DNA from: Oceanicaulis sp. BBD 1991-10
GTDB lineage: Bacteria; Pseudomonadota; Alphaproteobacteria; Caulobacterales; Maricaulaceae
Assembly: GCA_001657295.1 (NCBI GenBank)
Contig: LYSW01000011.1
Span: forward strand, 57,343 to 108,340
Reading direction: 5' to 3'
Length of the DNA stretch: 50,998 bases
The translations under genes and the position numbers were made by a program. This document shows, piece by piece, positions 25,088 to 33,754 of this stretch (its first letter is position 1; the number at the start of each line of letters is the position of its first letter). The notes beneath the pieces are model-generated. The model saw only the letters and a list, made by a program, of their open reading frames with translations. It made no database searches and was not told the origin of the DNA.

Positions 25088-25204
25088 GAACTGCGCGTTT
25101 TCACTCCCGATAAGACGCGCCGCGCCGGGTCAGGCTTTGGTCAGTCGCGTCGCTGCCCCCCTGCAGCGGTGATCTGGTTCTCGATGAAAAGAAAGACACA
25201 CGCG

Positions 25205-25543
25205 ATGAAAACCGAAGTTCTGCTCCTCCCCGCCCTGGCCGCCTCGCTCCTGGTTGCAGCGCCCGCTCTCGCGGACGACGCCGCCGCCTCCCGTCAGATC
25301 AGCATCGACCCGGCCGAGCTCACCACCGAGGCCGGCGCCCGCGCCGTCCTTGCGCGGATCAACACCGCCGCCCTCTCCGCCTGCCGGGCCGAAAATCGCG
25401 GCGGCGCCGCCTATGAGATGAGCGTGCGCCTGTGCGTCGAGGACACGGTGGCCCGCACCGTCGCGGCGCTGGACGCGCCGATGCTGACCGCCCGGCACGA
25501 TGGCGAAATGGCGCGCATTCAGCTTGCCTCCGCCCAGCGCTAA
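25205..25543 (+). CDS. UrcA family protein
   Basis: A 112-residue small exported protein with a signal peptide (KTEVLLLPALAASLLVAAPALA). The mature part matches the UrcA pattern: an ISIDPAELTTEAGARAVLAR helix lead, a first Cys in ALSACRAENRG, a second in VRLCVEDTVARTVAAL, and a closing LTARHDGE. The two cysteines probably pair. The family is common in Caulobacterales and Sphingomonadales and its function is not established. ATG 25184 is an alternative start; neither has a strong ribosome binding site. The AraC-type gene starts 48 bases downstream on the same strand. Confidence 0.82.
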   Translation: MKTEVLLLPALAASLLVAAPALADDAAASRQISIDPAELTTEAGARAVLARINTAALSACRAENRGGAAYEMSVRLCVEDTVARTVAALDAPMLTARHDGEMARIQLASAQR

Positions 25544-25591
25544 GGCGCATTCTAGCCTGACGAGTTGCGGGAGCTGAGCGGAGGCGGCGTT

Positions 25592-26674
25592 TTGGACGCC
25601 TTGATGACCATGGACATGGCGCTGCGCGGCGCGGCGGCGGGATCTTCGCTGATCCTGGCCGCCGCGCTCGCGCCATTGGCGCTTCGCTCGACCAGCGCTC
25701 GTTTCGGCGCCCTTTTCGCCTTGTCTGCGGCCGCCTATGCGATCGGCAGCGCGCAGGCGGTCATCACCGCCCTGCCCGGGCTTGCGACCGTGCTGAAGGT
25801 TCCGGCCATGTCGGCCGGCGTGTTCTTTTGGTGGTTCACGCTTTCGCTCTTCTGCGACCAGAATCGCTGGCACTGGACGCGCCTGATCCCGCTGATCGTG
25901 GTGGTGAGCGCAACCTCTTTGATACCGCTGGGCGCTCCGGCGGTCATCCTGACGGGCTCCTACTGGGGCACCGAGCTGATCAACGCCGCGCTGATGCTCC
26001 ATGTCATGTGGATCATCTTCAACGGCGCCAGCGACGATCTGGTCGAGCACCGACGCAAATTCCGGGCGGTCTGGGTCGGCGCGGTCGCGGTTTGCATCAC
26101 CGCGATCACCGTCATGCACACCCTGCAGATCCTGACGGCGCTGCCGCCTTACGTGCACGTCGCGCAAGCGGCCATGGTGATGCTAGTAAGCTGCGGCGTG
26201 ACCGCTTATTGCCTGGCCGCGCAGGGCGACTTCTTTCCAGAAGACATCGCGCGGCCGGCCAGTGCGCGCGCGCACCAGGAAGCCGGCGTCGCCGCGGCTG
26301 ACCGCCATCTCGTCGGCGCCTTGCGGACCGCCATGGCGGAGGGCGCGTTTACAGAAGCCGGATTGACCGTCGGCGGCCTCGCCGGCCGGCTCGGCGCGCC
26401 CGAGCACCGCCTGCGCGGGGTGATCAACCAGCAGCTCGGCTATCGCAATTTCGCAGCTTTCTTGAATGAATATCGCGTAGGCGCCGCGAAATCGGCGCTC
26501 GCGGACCCGGCCCAGGCGCGCCGGCAAATCCTCCAGATCGCGCTTGATCTGGGCTATGGCTCCATCGCCCCCTTCAATCGCGCGTTTCGCGCGGCCACCG
26601 GCCTGACGCCGACCGCCTATCGGCGCGAAGCGCTGGAGAGCCCGCAGGGATTTGAGGGCGCGCCGGCCGAGTGA
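25592..26674 (+). CDS. Membrane-bound AraC-type transcription regulator
   Basis: A 360-residue protein with about seven hydrophobic helices in residues ~10-210 (AAAGSSLILAAALAPLAL, FGALFALSAAAYAIGSA, LIPLIVVVSATSLIPLG, ALMLHVMWIIF, VAVCITAITVMHTLQIL, AAMVMLVSCGVTAYCLA). A cytoplasmic AraC/XylS helix-turn-helix domain follows at ~245-345 (LTVGGLAGRLGAPEHRL, RNFAAFLNEYRV, ILQIALDLGYGSIAPFNRAF). It probably senses a membrane or periplasmic signal and binds DNA directly. I chose TTG 25592, since GGAGG at 25580-25584 is seven bases upstream; ATG 25604 is too far from it. The next gene, a PAS kinase, starts after 126 bases. Confidence 0.85.
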   Translation: MDALMTMDMALRGAAAGSSLILAAALAPLALRSTSARFGALFALSAAAYAIGSAQAVITALPGLATVLKVPAMSAGVFFWWFTLSLFCDQNRWHWTRLIPLIVVVSATSLIPLGAPAVILTGSYWGTELINAALMLHVMWIIFNGASDDLVEHRRKFRAVWVGAVAVCITAITVMHTLQILTALPPYVHVAQAAMVMLVSCGVTAYCLAAQGDFFPEDIARPASARAHQEAGVAAADRHLVGALRTAMAEGAFTEAGLTVGGLAGRLGAPEHRLRGVINQQLGYRNFAAFLNEYRVGAAKSALADPAQARRQILQIALDLGYGSIAPFNRAFRAATGLTPTAYRREALESPQGFEGAPAE

Positions 26675-26800
26675 TCCGCCAGCGCCGGATCAGGCGCGCG
26701 CCTTCCATATACGACCATAGCAAGCTTGCGCCCTGTGGCGCGGCGCGCATTATCCCTTACCTGCGTGTGGTTTTGAATGCGGCCAGTCCGGGGTCAGGGA

Positions 26801-27988
26801 ATGCGCGACGCCTATATTGCCGAAAACCGGGCCCCGGCCCGTCACTATCTGGAAACCGAGCTCTACCAGCGTGTCAGCGAAGATCCGGAAATCTTTGATT
26901 TTCTTCAGAACGGGTCGCTCGACGGGGTCTGGTATTGGGATATGGAGAATCTCGAACAGGAGTGGATGAGCCCGCGCTTCAAGGCGCTTTTCGGCTACGA
27001 CGCCGATGAGATTCCCGACACGGCCGACTGGTGGCAGTCGAATATCCATCCGGACGACTTGGCCGCCGCACAGCGGAATCTCGAACGGCACAAATCCGAC
27101 CCGAGCCACCCTTTCGATCAGATCGTCCGATACCGGCATAAGGATGGGTCGACGGTCTGGGTGCGGTGCCGCGGCTTGATGATCCGGGATCGGGATGGAA
27201 CGCCGCTCCGCATGCTCGGCGCGCACACCGACGTCACCGAGATGAAGCGCGCCGAGGCTGAGCTGCAGCGCAGCAATGACGAGCTTGAACAGGCCAATGC
27301 GACGCTTCGCGCATTCGCCGCAACCGTCTCGCACGATTTGAAGTCCCCGCTGCGCAAGGTCTCGCTGTTCAGCCACATGCTCAAGGACGCGCTCGGCGAA
27401 GAGATCAACGCGGACGCCGCGCAGCATGTCTCGCAGATCCTGACCGCCTGCGATCAGGCCAACGGAATCATCAGCGCGCTTTTAAGCCTCACCGAAGTAC
27501 AGCGCCAGGCGCTGACCCCCGAGCCGGTCGACCTTTCCGCCGTCGCGAGGGAGGCGCTCGACCAGCTTGACGAAGCGGCGCTGAAAACGGTCCGGATCGA
27601 CATCCAGACCATGCCGAACGCCCGCGGCGACAAGGATGTCATTCGTCAGATCTTCGCCAACCTCATCGACAACGCGTTGAAATTCAACAGCAATGAAAAT
27701 CCTTCTGTCAGGGTTGGTGCCGAACTGCGCAATTCCATGATAAAAGTCAGGGTATCAGACAACGGACCAGGCTTTCCCTCCGGTGAGCTCGGCCGCTTGT
27801 TCGAGCCCCTGACCCGTGGACCCGCAACCGCCAGCAAAGCCGGCGGCCACGGCGTGGGCCTCGCCATATGCCGGATGGCGGTTGAACGCCATGGCGGCAA
27901 GATTGAGCTGGCCAGTGCGCCAGAGGGCGGCGGCGTGGTCACCTTCACGCTTCCGGCCGCGAAAGCCGAGCATGCCCCTGACCGATGA
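26801..27988 (+). CDS. PAS-domain sensor histidine kinase
   Basis: A 395-residue cytoplasmic kinase with no membrane segment. A PAS fold of the PAS_3 type covers residues ~33-150 (GVWYWDMENLEQEWMSP, FDQIVRYRHKDGSTVWVRC, MLGAHTDVTEMKRAE). A short coiled coil leads to the dimerisation and phosphotransfer helix with H178 (TVSHDLKSPLRK). The ATPase domain has an N box (FANLIDNALKF), G1 (SDNGPGF) and G2 (GGHGVGLAICR). I chose ATG 26801; the frame also has an ATG at 26777. The downstream receiver gene overlaps the last 17 bases, so the pair forms one two-component unit. This layout resembles the kinase-plus-lone-receiver pairs seen next to photoreceptors, but no bilin or flavin motif is visible. 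Confidence 0.93.
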   Translation: MRDAYIAENRAPARHYLETELYQRVSEDPEIFDFLQNGSLDGVWYWDMENLEQEWMSPRFKALFGYDADEIPDTADWWQSNIHPDDLAAAQRNLERHKSDPSHPFDQIVRYRHKDGSTVWVRCRGLMIRDRDGTPLRMLGAHTDVTEMKRAEAELQRSNDELEQANATLRAFAATVSHDLKSPLRKVSLFSHMLKDALGEEINADAAQHVSQILTACDQANGIISALLSLTEVQRQALTPEPVDLSAVAREALDQLDEAALKTVRIDIQTMPNARGDKDVIRQIFANLIDNALKFNSNENPSVRVGAELRNSMIKVRVSDNGPGFPSGELGRLFEPLTRGPATASKAGGHGVGLAICRMAVERHGGKIELASAPEGGGVVTFTLPAAKAEHAPDR

Positions 27989-28358
27989 AGTGCTCCTGAT
28001 CGACGACGACCCCAGCGAATTCGCTTTCATCAGCGCCGCGCTCAAAGCGCTTGGCCGCGACTGCACGCTGACCTACCGGACCGATGGTGAAAGCGGGTTG
28101 AGCCGCGCGAGCGCGGCGGCGCCGCAAGTGATCCTGCTGGACCTCAGCATGCCGGGCATGTCCGGTTTCGACGTGCTCGACGCGCTCGCAAGCGACACCT
28201 CGCGTGACGGCGCGCCGGTGGTCGTCGTCTCGGACTCCCCCCGCAACGAAGATCGCGACAAGGCGATCGGCAAAGGCGCGGCCGGCTATTTCGTCAAACC
28301 TGTCACCCCGAAAGGCTATTCGGACATGATCTGCGCGATCGAGCGCCTGGTCGGATAG
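27972..28358 (+). CDS. Single-domain response regulator
   Basis: A 128-residue stand-alone receiver. The acidic pocket is DDD at 11-13 (VLLIDDDPSEF), the phosphoacceptor is D57 (ILLDLSMPGMSGFDVL), the switch residue is S87 and K109 is in YFVKP. There is no output domain. It starts inside the 3' end of the kinase gene (17-base overlap, ATG 27972), giving strong evidence of a cognate pair. The SEFAFISAALKALG first helix is typical of the lone receivers paired with PAS kinases, which relay to other proteins or act as phosphate sinks. It converges on tRNA-Lys, 21 bases away. Confidence 0.93.
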   Translation: MPLTDEVLLIDDDPSEFAFISAALKALGRDCTLTYRTDGESGLSRASAAAPQVILLDLSMPGMSGFDVLDALASDTSRDGAPVVVVSDSPRNEDRDKAIGKGAAGYFVKPVTPKGYSDMICAIERLVG

Positions 28359-28379
28359 CCGATTTGTTCGGAGGGAGAA

Positions 28380-28455
28380 TGGTGAGCCGTCAGGGATTCG
28401 AACCCTGGACCTACTGATTAAAAGTCAGTTGCTCTACCAACTGAGCTAACGGCTC
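28380..28455 (-). tRNA. tRNA-Lys (TTT anticodon)
   Basis: The minus strand folds as a standard cloverleaf. The acceptor is GAGCCGT/ACGGCTC, the D arm AGCTCAGTTGGTAGAGC, the anticodon stem ACTGA/TCAGT with loop CTTTTAA and anticodon TTT (28420-28422), and the T arm CAGGG-TTCGAAT-CCCTG. A73 and the encoded CCA are at 28380-28383. The discriminator A and U35 agree with lysine identity. No clear terminator is visible before the convergent receiver gene. Confidence 0.97.
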
Positions 28456-28593
28456 ATTCCGTCTCGGAAAGAGGCGCGGAAACTAGTGGCGCCTGCCCGG
28501 CGGGTCAAGGCGCAGCATAATCGATTTCAGGGCTTTTTCAGTGCGGCCAATTACCGGCTGACGCCGGTGGAGGAACACCATAAGCTCGCCGCC

Positions 28594-29187
28594 ATGAAAC
28601 TGATTTCCTATCTCCTCGCCGCGCCCTGGATCGCGCTGACCATCACCGCCTGTGCGACGCCGGACCTGGGCGACATCTTCTCAGGCGACACGGCGTCGGA
28701 CGCGATCGGATTGCCGCGCGCTGAACCGGGCGAAATCGTCATCGACCGCGGCGAAACCACGGTGCCGACCCCCTATGGCGGCAGCGGCGCGCCGACCACC
28801 TGTCCGGCGGTCGCACAGGATATTGCGCGATTGACCGCCCTGTTGGGCCCGGACGCCGAACCACCGCGCGAGGTCGAGATTGAGGAGACGGAGAACGGCC
28901 GCGTGGAACGCGCGCGGGAATTCGCCAGCGATCTCGGCGAGCGCGCGCCGGGCGCGGCGGAAGACGTCGCCCGCTCGACCATTGTCGGGCTCAATCCGGC
29001 ACGGCCGGTCGTACGCTTTCTGGGCGGCGCCGGCGAAATTGAATCCGCCGCCAGGCTGGAGCGCGAGCTGGCTCTGAAACGCCGAGCCTGGCTGCGCGGC
29101 GCGTTTGACGTCCAGGCCTGCGATCACGCCGTCCTGATGGAGGCCTTGGACGCCTACAACCTGCTCGCCGACCGGCCTGAAGGCTAG
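28594..29187 (+). CDS. Unrecognised lipoprotein
   Basis: I do not recognise this 197-residue protein. It has a lipoprotein signal ([19 protein letters not shown]) with Cys20 as the lipidated residue. The mature part has an acidic, proline-rich lead, two cysteines in a likely pair ([18 protein letters not shown] and [16 protein letters not shown]) and helical segments with heptad-like spacing ([20 protein letters not shown]). A short hydrophobic-basic stretch ([13 protein letters not shown]) resembles an amphipathic helix near the middle. I chose ATG 28594 for the signal peptide; an open frame extends to 28486. The stop shares CTAG with the convergent tgt stop. Confidence 0.72.
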   Translation: MKLISYLLAAPWIALTITACATPDLGDIFSGDTASDAIGLPRAEPGEIVIDRGETTVPTPYGGSGAPTTCPAVAQDIARLTALLGPDAEPPREVEIEETENGRVERAREFASDLGERAPGAAEDVARSTIVGLNPARPVVRFLGGAGEIESAARLERELALKRRAWLRGAFDVQACDHAVLMEALDAYNLLADRPEG

Positions 29188-30317
29188 GCGCCGCGCTCGG
29201 CCCGCCCCTGCGCCCAGCGGGCGTGGAAGTCCTTGCGGAACTGCGCGAACTCGCCGGCGGCGACGGCGGCGCGCATGCGGCGCGTGAGGCCCTGATAATA
29301 CGCGATATTGTGCCAGGACAGCAGCATCGAGCCCAGATATTCGCCGGCCCTGATGAGGTGGTGGATATAGGCTTTTGAATAGTCGCGGCTGGCCGGGCAT
29401 TCGAGGCTCTCGTCCAGCGGCGATTCATCCTCGGCGAAGCGGGCGTTCTTCAAATTCATCGGGCCGAAATCCGACCAGGCCTGCCCATGGCGGCCCGACC
29501 GGGTCGGCAAGACGCAATCGAACATGTCGATCCCGCGCGCCACCGCTTCGACCAGATCGACCGGCTTGCCCACGCCCATGAGATAGCGCGGCCGGCCGGC
29601 CGGCAGGTGCGGCGTGGTCACGTCGAGCACCTCGCACATGGCCTCGAAGCCTTCGCCCACCGCAAGGCCGCCGACCGCGTAGCCGTCATAGCCCTCGGAG
29701 ACGAGCGCTTCCGCGCTTTCCCGGCGCAAATCCTCAAACACGGAGCCCTGAACGATGGCGAACAGCGCTTGAGCCTCGCGCTCGCCAAATGCGGCCTTCG
29801 AACGCGCGCCCCAGCGCAGGGACAATTCCATGGACCGTCCCGCCTCGTCGCGCGGGCAGGGAAAATTCGTGCACTCGTCGAGCTGCATGGAGATGTCGGC
29901 GCCCAACAGATCCGCCTGGATTTCGATGGAGCGCTCCGGCGTGAGCATGTGACGCGAGCCGTCCAGATGGCTTTTGAACGCCACGCCCTCTTCGCTCATC
30001 TCGCGCAGATCGGACAGCGACCAGACCTGGAACCCGCCGGAGTCGGTGAGGATCGGTTTGTCCCAGCGCATGAAATGATGCAGCCCGCCGAGCCGCTTCA
30101 CCCGCTCCGCGCCCGGGCGCAGCATCAGGTGATAGGTGTTGCCCAATATGATGTCCGCGCCGGTCTGACGAACTTGATCAGGATAGAGCGCCTTCACCGT
30201 CGCCTGGGTGCCCACCGGCATGAAAGCGGGGGTGGCGATCTCGCCGAGCGGAGTTTTCAACACGCCGGTGCGCGCCTGGCCATCGACGGCGTTTAATTGA
30301 AAGGGAAAACTGGTCAT
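29184..30317 (-). CDS. tgt: Queuine tRNA-ribosyltransferase (TGT)
   Basis: Tgt exchanges guanine 34 of GUN tRNAs (Asp, Asn, His, Tyr) for preQ1 on the way to queuosine. The 377-residue protein has [40 protein letters not shown] (an active-site Asp), [25 protein letters not shown] and YLMGVGKP. The nucleophilic Asp is in [17 protein letters not shown], and a late His lies in [15 protein letters not shown] near the zinc site. I chose ATG 30317 (MTSFPFQL). It is separated from queA by four genes, although the two are usually adjacent in this class. It is divergent from the carboxylase gene by only 34 bases. Confidence 0.97.
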   Translation of the reverse strand: MTSFPFQLNAVDGQARTGVLKTPLGEIATPAFMPVGTQATVKALYPDQVRQTGADIILGNTYHLMLRPGAERVKRLGGLHHFMRWDKPILTDSGGFQVWSLSDLREMSEEGVAFKSHLDGSRHMLTPERSIEIQADLLGADISMQLDECTNFPCPRDEAGRSMELSLRWGARSKAAFGEREAQALFAIVQGSVFEDLRRESAEALVSEGYDGYAVGGLAVGEGFEAMCEVLDVTTPHLPAGRPRYLMGVGKPVDLVEAVARGIDMFDCVLPTRSGRHGQAWSDFGPMNLKNARFAEDESPLDESLECPASRDYSKAYIHHLIRAGEYLGSMLLSWHNIAYYQGLTRRMRAAVAAGEFAQFRKDFHARWAQGRAERGA

Positions 30318-30351
30318 TGGGCGGGCGGTCCGACGGCGGAAGGAATTGCGA

Positions 30352-31899
30352 GTGAGCTGGAAAGACGAAATCGAGCAATTGCGCAAGCGCCAAGCGCTGG
30401 CGAAGGCCATGGGCGGTCCGGAAAAACTGGAGCGCCAGCGCAGGGCGGGACGCCTGAATGTGCGCCAACGCATCGACGCCCTGCTCGACCCGGACAGCTT
30501 CACCGAGATCGGTTCGATCACCGGTTCCGCTCAGACCGCGCCGGATGGCGCGCTGACCGGCTTCACCCCCGCCAACTGCGTCTTCGGCAGAGGCGCCGTC
30601 GACGGGCGCCGGGTGGCGGTCGTCGCCGATGATTTCACCGTGCGCGGCGGGGCGGCGGATGCGGCGATCATCGAAAAGCAAATCGAAGCGGAGAAGATGG
30701 CGGGCGAGCTGGGCCTGCCCCTGATCCGCCTGATCGAGGGCACTGGAGGCGGCGGATCGGTGAAGTCCATCCTCGATCTCGGCGCCAGCTATGTGCCGTT
30801 CAACCCCGGCTGGGATCAGGTCGTCGCGAACTTGGAGCGGGTGCCCGTGGTCTCCCTCCTGCTGGGTCCGGTCGCCGGACTGGGCGCGGCGCGCGCGGTG
30901 TCGAGCCATTACAGCGCCATGGTGAGCGGGACATCGCAAATGTTCATCGCCGGCCCGCCCGTGGTCGCCGGGATCGGCGAAGAGGTGACCAAAGAGGCAT
31001 TGGGCGGATCCGACATCCAGCTCGCCGCCGGCGGCGTGGACGACGCCTACGCCAGCGAGGCTGACGCGATGGCGGCCGCAAAATGGTTCCTCTCCTTCCT
31101 GCCCGACCGCGCCGGCGAGGCGGCGCCGCGCGGACCGGTGAGCGACCGACCCGATCGCACGGATGACGCGCTCCGCGACATCGTCCCAAGAGACAAGCGC
31201 TACGGCTACGACATGCGCGCCATCCTGAACTCGGCCATGGACGCCGGGAGCCTGTTTGAGATGGGCCGGCATTTCGGCGCCTCGGTGATCACCGCCTTCG
31301 CCCGGATCGACGGCTGGCCGGTCGCGGTGCTGGCGAGCAATCCCAATGTCTATGGCGGCGGCTGGACCGCAGACGCGGCGCAGAAAGTGACCCGCTTCGT
31401 CGATCTGGCCGAAACCTTCCGACTGCCGGTGGTTCACTTCGTGGATATTCCCGGCTTCGTCATCGGCACGCGCGCGGAACGCGCCGGCACGATCCGGCAC
31501 GGCGCGAAGGCCTTATCCGCCATCTATCAGGCCAGCGTGCCCTGGTGCACCATTCTTGTGCGCAAAGCCTATGGCGTGGCGGGTGCGGCGATGATGGACC
31601 ATACCCGCTTTCGCTACCGCTACGCCTGGCCGTCAGGCGATTGGGGCTCCCTGCCGCTGGAGGGCGGGGTGGAGGCCGCGTTCAAATCAGCCCTGGCGGC
31701 GTCCGAGGACCCGGACGCCCTCAAGGCGACGCTGGCCGAGCGGATGCGCGATCTCTCCGATCCCTTCAAGACCGCGGAACGGTTCTGGATCGAGGAAATC
31801 ATCGACCCGGCCGACACGCGTCCGCTGCTTGTGGAATTCGCCACGCTTTCGGCCAAGCTGCGCACGGATGCCGCGCCGCAAACCCGCTACCGGCCCTAA
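30352..31899 (+). CDS. Acyl-CoA carboxylase, carboxyltransferase (beta) subunit
   Basis: A 515-residue carboxyltransferase subunit of the propionyl-CoA/methylcrotonyl-CoA carboxylase type, moving CO2 from carboxybiotin to an acyl-CoA. It has two crotonase-fold halves. The N half has [37 protein letters not shown] and [14 protein letters not shown]; the C half has [19 protein letters not shown] and [15 protein letters not shown]. No biotin carboxylase or biotin-carrier subunit is nearby, so it must use a partner elsewhere. I chose GTG 30352, with AGGA seven bases before it; a TTG at 30346 is too close to that site. The stop overlaps that of the convergent MerR gene by four bases. Substrate is unknown. 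Confidence 0.88.
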   Translation: MSWKDEIEQLRKRQALAKAMGGPEKLERQRRAGRLNVRQRIDALLDPDSFTEIGSITGSAQTAPDGALTGFTPANCVFGRGAVDGRRVAVVADDFTVRGGAADAAIIEKQIEAEKMAGELGLPLIRLIEGTGGGGSVKSILDLGASYVPFNPGWDQVVANLERVPVVSLLLGPVAGLGAARAVSSHYSAMVSGTSQMFIAGPPVVAGIGEEVTKEALGGSDIQLAAGGVDDAYASEADAMAAAKWFLSFLPDRAGEAAPRGPVSDRPDRTDDALRDIVPRDKRYGYDMRAILNSAMDAGSLFEMGRHFGASVITAFARIDGWPVAVLASNPNVYGGGWTADAAQKVTRFVDLAETFRLPVVHFVDIPGFVIGTRAERAGTIRHGAKALSAIYQASVPWCTILVRKAYGVAGAAMMDHTRFRYRYAWPSGDWGSLPLEGGVEAAFKSALAASEDPDALKATLAERMRDLSDPFKTAERFWIEEIIDPADTRPLLVEFATLSAKLRTDAAPQTRYRP

Positions 31900-32276
31900 C
31901 ACCGCCGCCCTAGACTTGGTTTTGGCGCGACTTCGCCGGCGCCCACCCAATTCACCAACGCCTCAAGATGACCGACCAATTGAGTAAGATGGGCCTGCTT
32001 CTCGCGGCATTCCGCCAGCTTGCGCTTTAAAATGTCGGTCTTTTGAGCCTGCGTCAGCGCATCGCCGCGCCAGGCGTGGCTGATGTCGGCGATCTCCCGA
32101 ATCGAAAAGCCGAGCCATTGCGCAAGCCGTGCAAGCTTGGCCGCCTCGACATGGGACTCGTCATAGTGACGATAGCCGTTGAGCCCGGTCTCGGGCCGGA
32201 TCAGACCCTGCGCCTCGTAAAACCGGACCGTGGACCGCTTTAGCCCGGTGGCCCGCTCAAACTCCCTGATTTTCAT
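31896..32276 (-). CDS. MerR family transcription regulator
   Basis: A 126-residue regulator. The winged helix-turn-helix is at 1-70 (MKIREFERATGLKRSTVRF, YEAQGLIRPETGLNGYRHY, RLAQWLGFSIREIADI), followed by a dimerising coiled coil at ~80-115 (QKTDILKRKLAECREKQAHL). There is no large effector domain. The only cysteines are one in the coiled coil and one at the last residue, so it is not a typical metal or SoxR sensor. MerR proteins bind palindromes in over-long promoter spacers. A perfect 16-bp palindrome lies 18 bases upstream of its start, in the gap to the divergent lipoprotein gene. The signal is unknown. Confidence 0.92.
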   Translation of the reverse strand: MKIREFERATGLKRSTVRFYEAQGLIRPETGLNGYRHYDESHVEAAKLARLAQWLGFSIREIADISHAWRGDALTQAQKTDILKRKLAECREKQAHLTQLVGHLEALVNWVGAGEVAPKPSLGRRC

Positions 32277-32288
32277 CGCTCACCCCGC

Positions 32289-32318
32289 TTGACCGTGCAC
32301 TATAGTGCACAGTTTAGG
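32289..32318 (+). promoter_or_regulatory. MerR-type operator and promoter
   Basis: TTGACC (32289-32294) is followed at once by a perfect 16-bp palindrome GTGCACTATAGTGCAC (32295-32310). A weak -10-like TTTAGG follows at 32313-32318. The 18-19 base spacer filled by a palindrome is the layout of MerR-activated promoters and would drive the lipoprotein gene at 32369. The MerR gene starts 18 bases away on the other strand, so self-control is also likely. Confidence 0.65.
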
Positions 32319-32368
32319 CTGCCGTTTCAGGGTCCGCAATCCGGCGGACCGGAACGGAGAACACCCCC

Positions 32369-33040
32369 ATGAGCCCGGCCCATATATCCAGATTTCGGCT
32401 GCTGGCCTTGATGGCGGCGCTGACCCTCGGGGCGTGCGCGCCATACAGCCCGATCGGCGCCGATCCGCGCCTGTCGCCAGCTGAACGCGATGCGGCGCAG
32501 ACCCAGGCGCGACGCCCCGAGATCGCGCCAGCTGACCAATTGCGGTCCACGACCGTCACATTCCGGGTCGATGTCCCGCTCGACTTCATGGTGCAGTGGC
32601 ATGGCCGCGTCCCCCTGGAAGACCTGATCGAGAACAGCGGCGAGGCGCCCGACGTCGTCGGGACCGAGCTGTTGACAGGCGGCTCATTCGCCGGGAGCGG
32701 CGCGCGGCGGCGGGTCCTTTTGGAAGGCGGCGACACCGCGCTGGAAGACTTGATCACGGACGATCTCCCCCGCTCCTACCGCTATATCGCCTGGAATTAC
32801 ACGGCGGACGCCGCGCGGCTGGTGGAATACGGCGTCGGCGAATTCTCGATGCTGGCCGTCGACGCCGACACGACCGAAGTCACCTGGACCTACGCGTTCA
32901 AACCACGCGGATTGATGGGGTGGCTATTTGTCGGCGGCTGGGTCAATTCGACATGGCTTGACTGGATGGAGGATGTCGCCGCCCGCACCATCGATAGGGC
33001 GGAAGCGGATTATCTCGCCGCCGACGGCGCGCCAGGCTGA
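32369..33040 (+). CDS. Lipoprotein with SRPBCC-like domain
   Basis: A 223-residue lipoprotein (signal SRFRLLALMAALTLGAC, Cys23). The mature part from about residue 60 looks like an SRPBCC/polyketide-cyclase-type helix-grip fold. It has a first strand (TTVTFRVDVPLDFMVQW), the pair YRYIAWNYTADAARLVEYGVG and VTWTYAFKPRG, and a long C-terminal helix (STWLDWMEDVAARTIDRAE). Such domains bind hydrophobic ligands; an envelope-anchored version is less common. It is divergent from the MerR gene with the palindromic promoter between them, so it is the probable target of that regulator. Function unknown. The fold is inferred by eye. Confidence 0.65.
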   Translation: MSPAHISRFRLLALMAALTLGACAPYSPIGADPRLSPAERDAAQTQARRPEIAPADQLRSTTVTFRVDVPLDFMVQWHGRVPLEDLIENSGEAPDVVGTELLTGGSFAGSGARRRVLLEGGDTALEDLITDDLPRSYRYIAWNYTADAARLVEYGVGEFSMLAVDADTTEVTWTYAFKPRGLMGWLFVGGWVNSTWLDWMEDVAARTIDRAEADYLAADGAPG

Positions 33041-33042
33041 CG

Positions 33043-33741
33043 TCATGCCTTTGCGTAGGGGGCCAGAAGGGACAGGGCCTCATCGACCCGGCCGCGGCTG
33101 ATGATCGGGTCGCCGTGCGCGACGATGATTGCGCCGGCGCCTTCACCGAACGCCATCGCCGCGTTCGCATGAACCCGGCGGTCTGTGCACAAAGCCCGCA
33201 TGAAGAGGTGATTGACCGATAATCCGGGCCGGACCCCGTTCAGCCGATAGAGCCAGCGCGACACCCACCAGGTTGGGCGCTGCTCCATGGTGATCAGGAC
33301 TTCGTCGAGATACACGACAGGCTCGGCCCCACGCTCGCTGCGCATCCAGATCGCCCCGGTGCGGGTGGCGGGCGCCGCGCGGAAGTGAAGGCCGGCGTCA
33401 CACCTCAATGTGGAGATCGGAGAAACGGCGAGCCGGGTCTTGCGCGCCATGGCGCCGATCTGGTCGTCAGGTCCCAGGATGGCCGCCCCGGGGCAGCGCC
33501 GGGACCACTCGCTCAGACCGGAGACATGGGCGATGTTCGGCGCAATCAATGCGGTGACGTCCCCGGCCTCGAGAAGGGCCGAGACGGCCTCGTCCGCCGC
33601 ATTGAGCGGCGCGCTGATCACGCCCAGACGCCGCGGCGCCAGCTCGATCGCAACGGCGGTCACCGGGCCAAATTCAGGGTGACGGCCGGCCAGCGTGAAT
33701 ACGCCGCTTCCGGCGACGACCTCCCGCCAGGGCGCTCGCAT
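33043..33741 (-). CDS. Metallo-beta-lactamase-like protein (DUF4336-like)
   Basis: A 232-residue soluble protein. Segments such as ALIAPNIAHVSGLSEWSRRCPGAAILGPDD and, later, AIWMRSERGAEPVVYLDEVLI resemble DUF4336, a metallo-beta-lactamase relative. The canonical HxHxDH metal motif is absent; the only suitable residues are His in NIAHVS, in NHLFM and in VAHGDPI. The closing IIVAHGDPIISRGRVDEAL is like the last metal-ligand segment of that fold. It may therefore be a non-catalytic or altered member. I chose ATG 33741, since GGAGGG is six bases upstream; the longer frame runs into queA. It lies 13 bases after queA on the same strand, and it ends two bases from the convergent lipoprotein. Confidence 0.6.
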   Translation of the reverse strand: MRAPWREVVAGSGVFTLAGRHPEFGPVTAVAIELAPRRLGVISAPLNAADEAVSALLEAGDVTALIAPNIAHVSGLSEWSRRCPGAAILGPDDQIGAMARKTRLAVSPISTLRCDAGLHFRAAPATRTGAIWMRSERGAEPVVYLDEVLITMEQRPTWWVSRWLYRLNGVRPGLSVNHLFMRALCTDRRVHANAAMAFGEGAGAIIVAHGDPIISRGRVDEALSLLAPYAKA

Positions 33742-33754
33742 GCGGACCCTCCAC

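Noticed and set aside
25130-26167. A 345-residue open frame on the minus strand opposite the AraC-type gene
   Set aside because: Its translation is low in hydrophobic order and rich in Arg, Gly and His; the plus strand codes for a clear membrane regulator.
30178-31500. A 440-residue open frame on the minus strand
   Set aside because: It is antisense to the carboxylase gene and would also overlap tgt; no family similarity.
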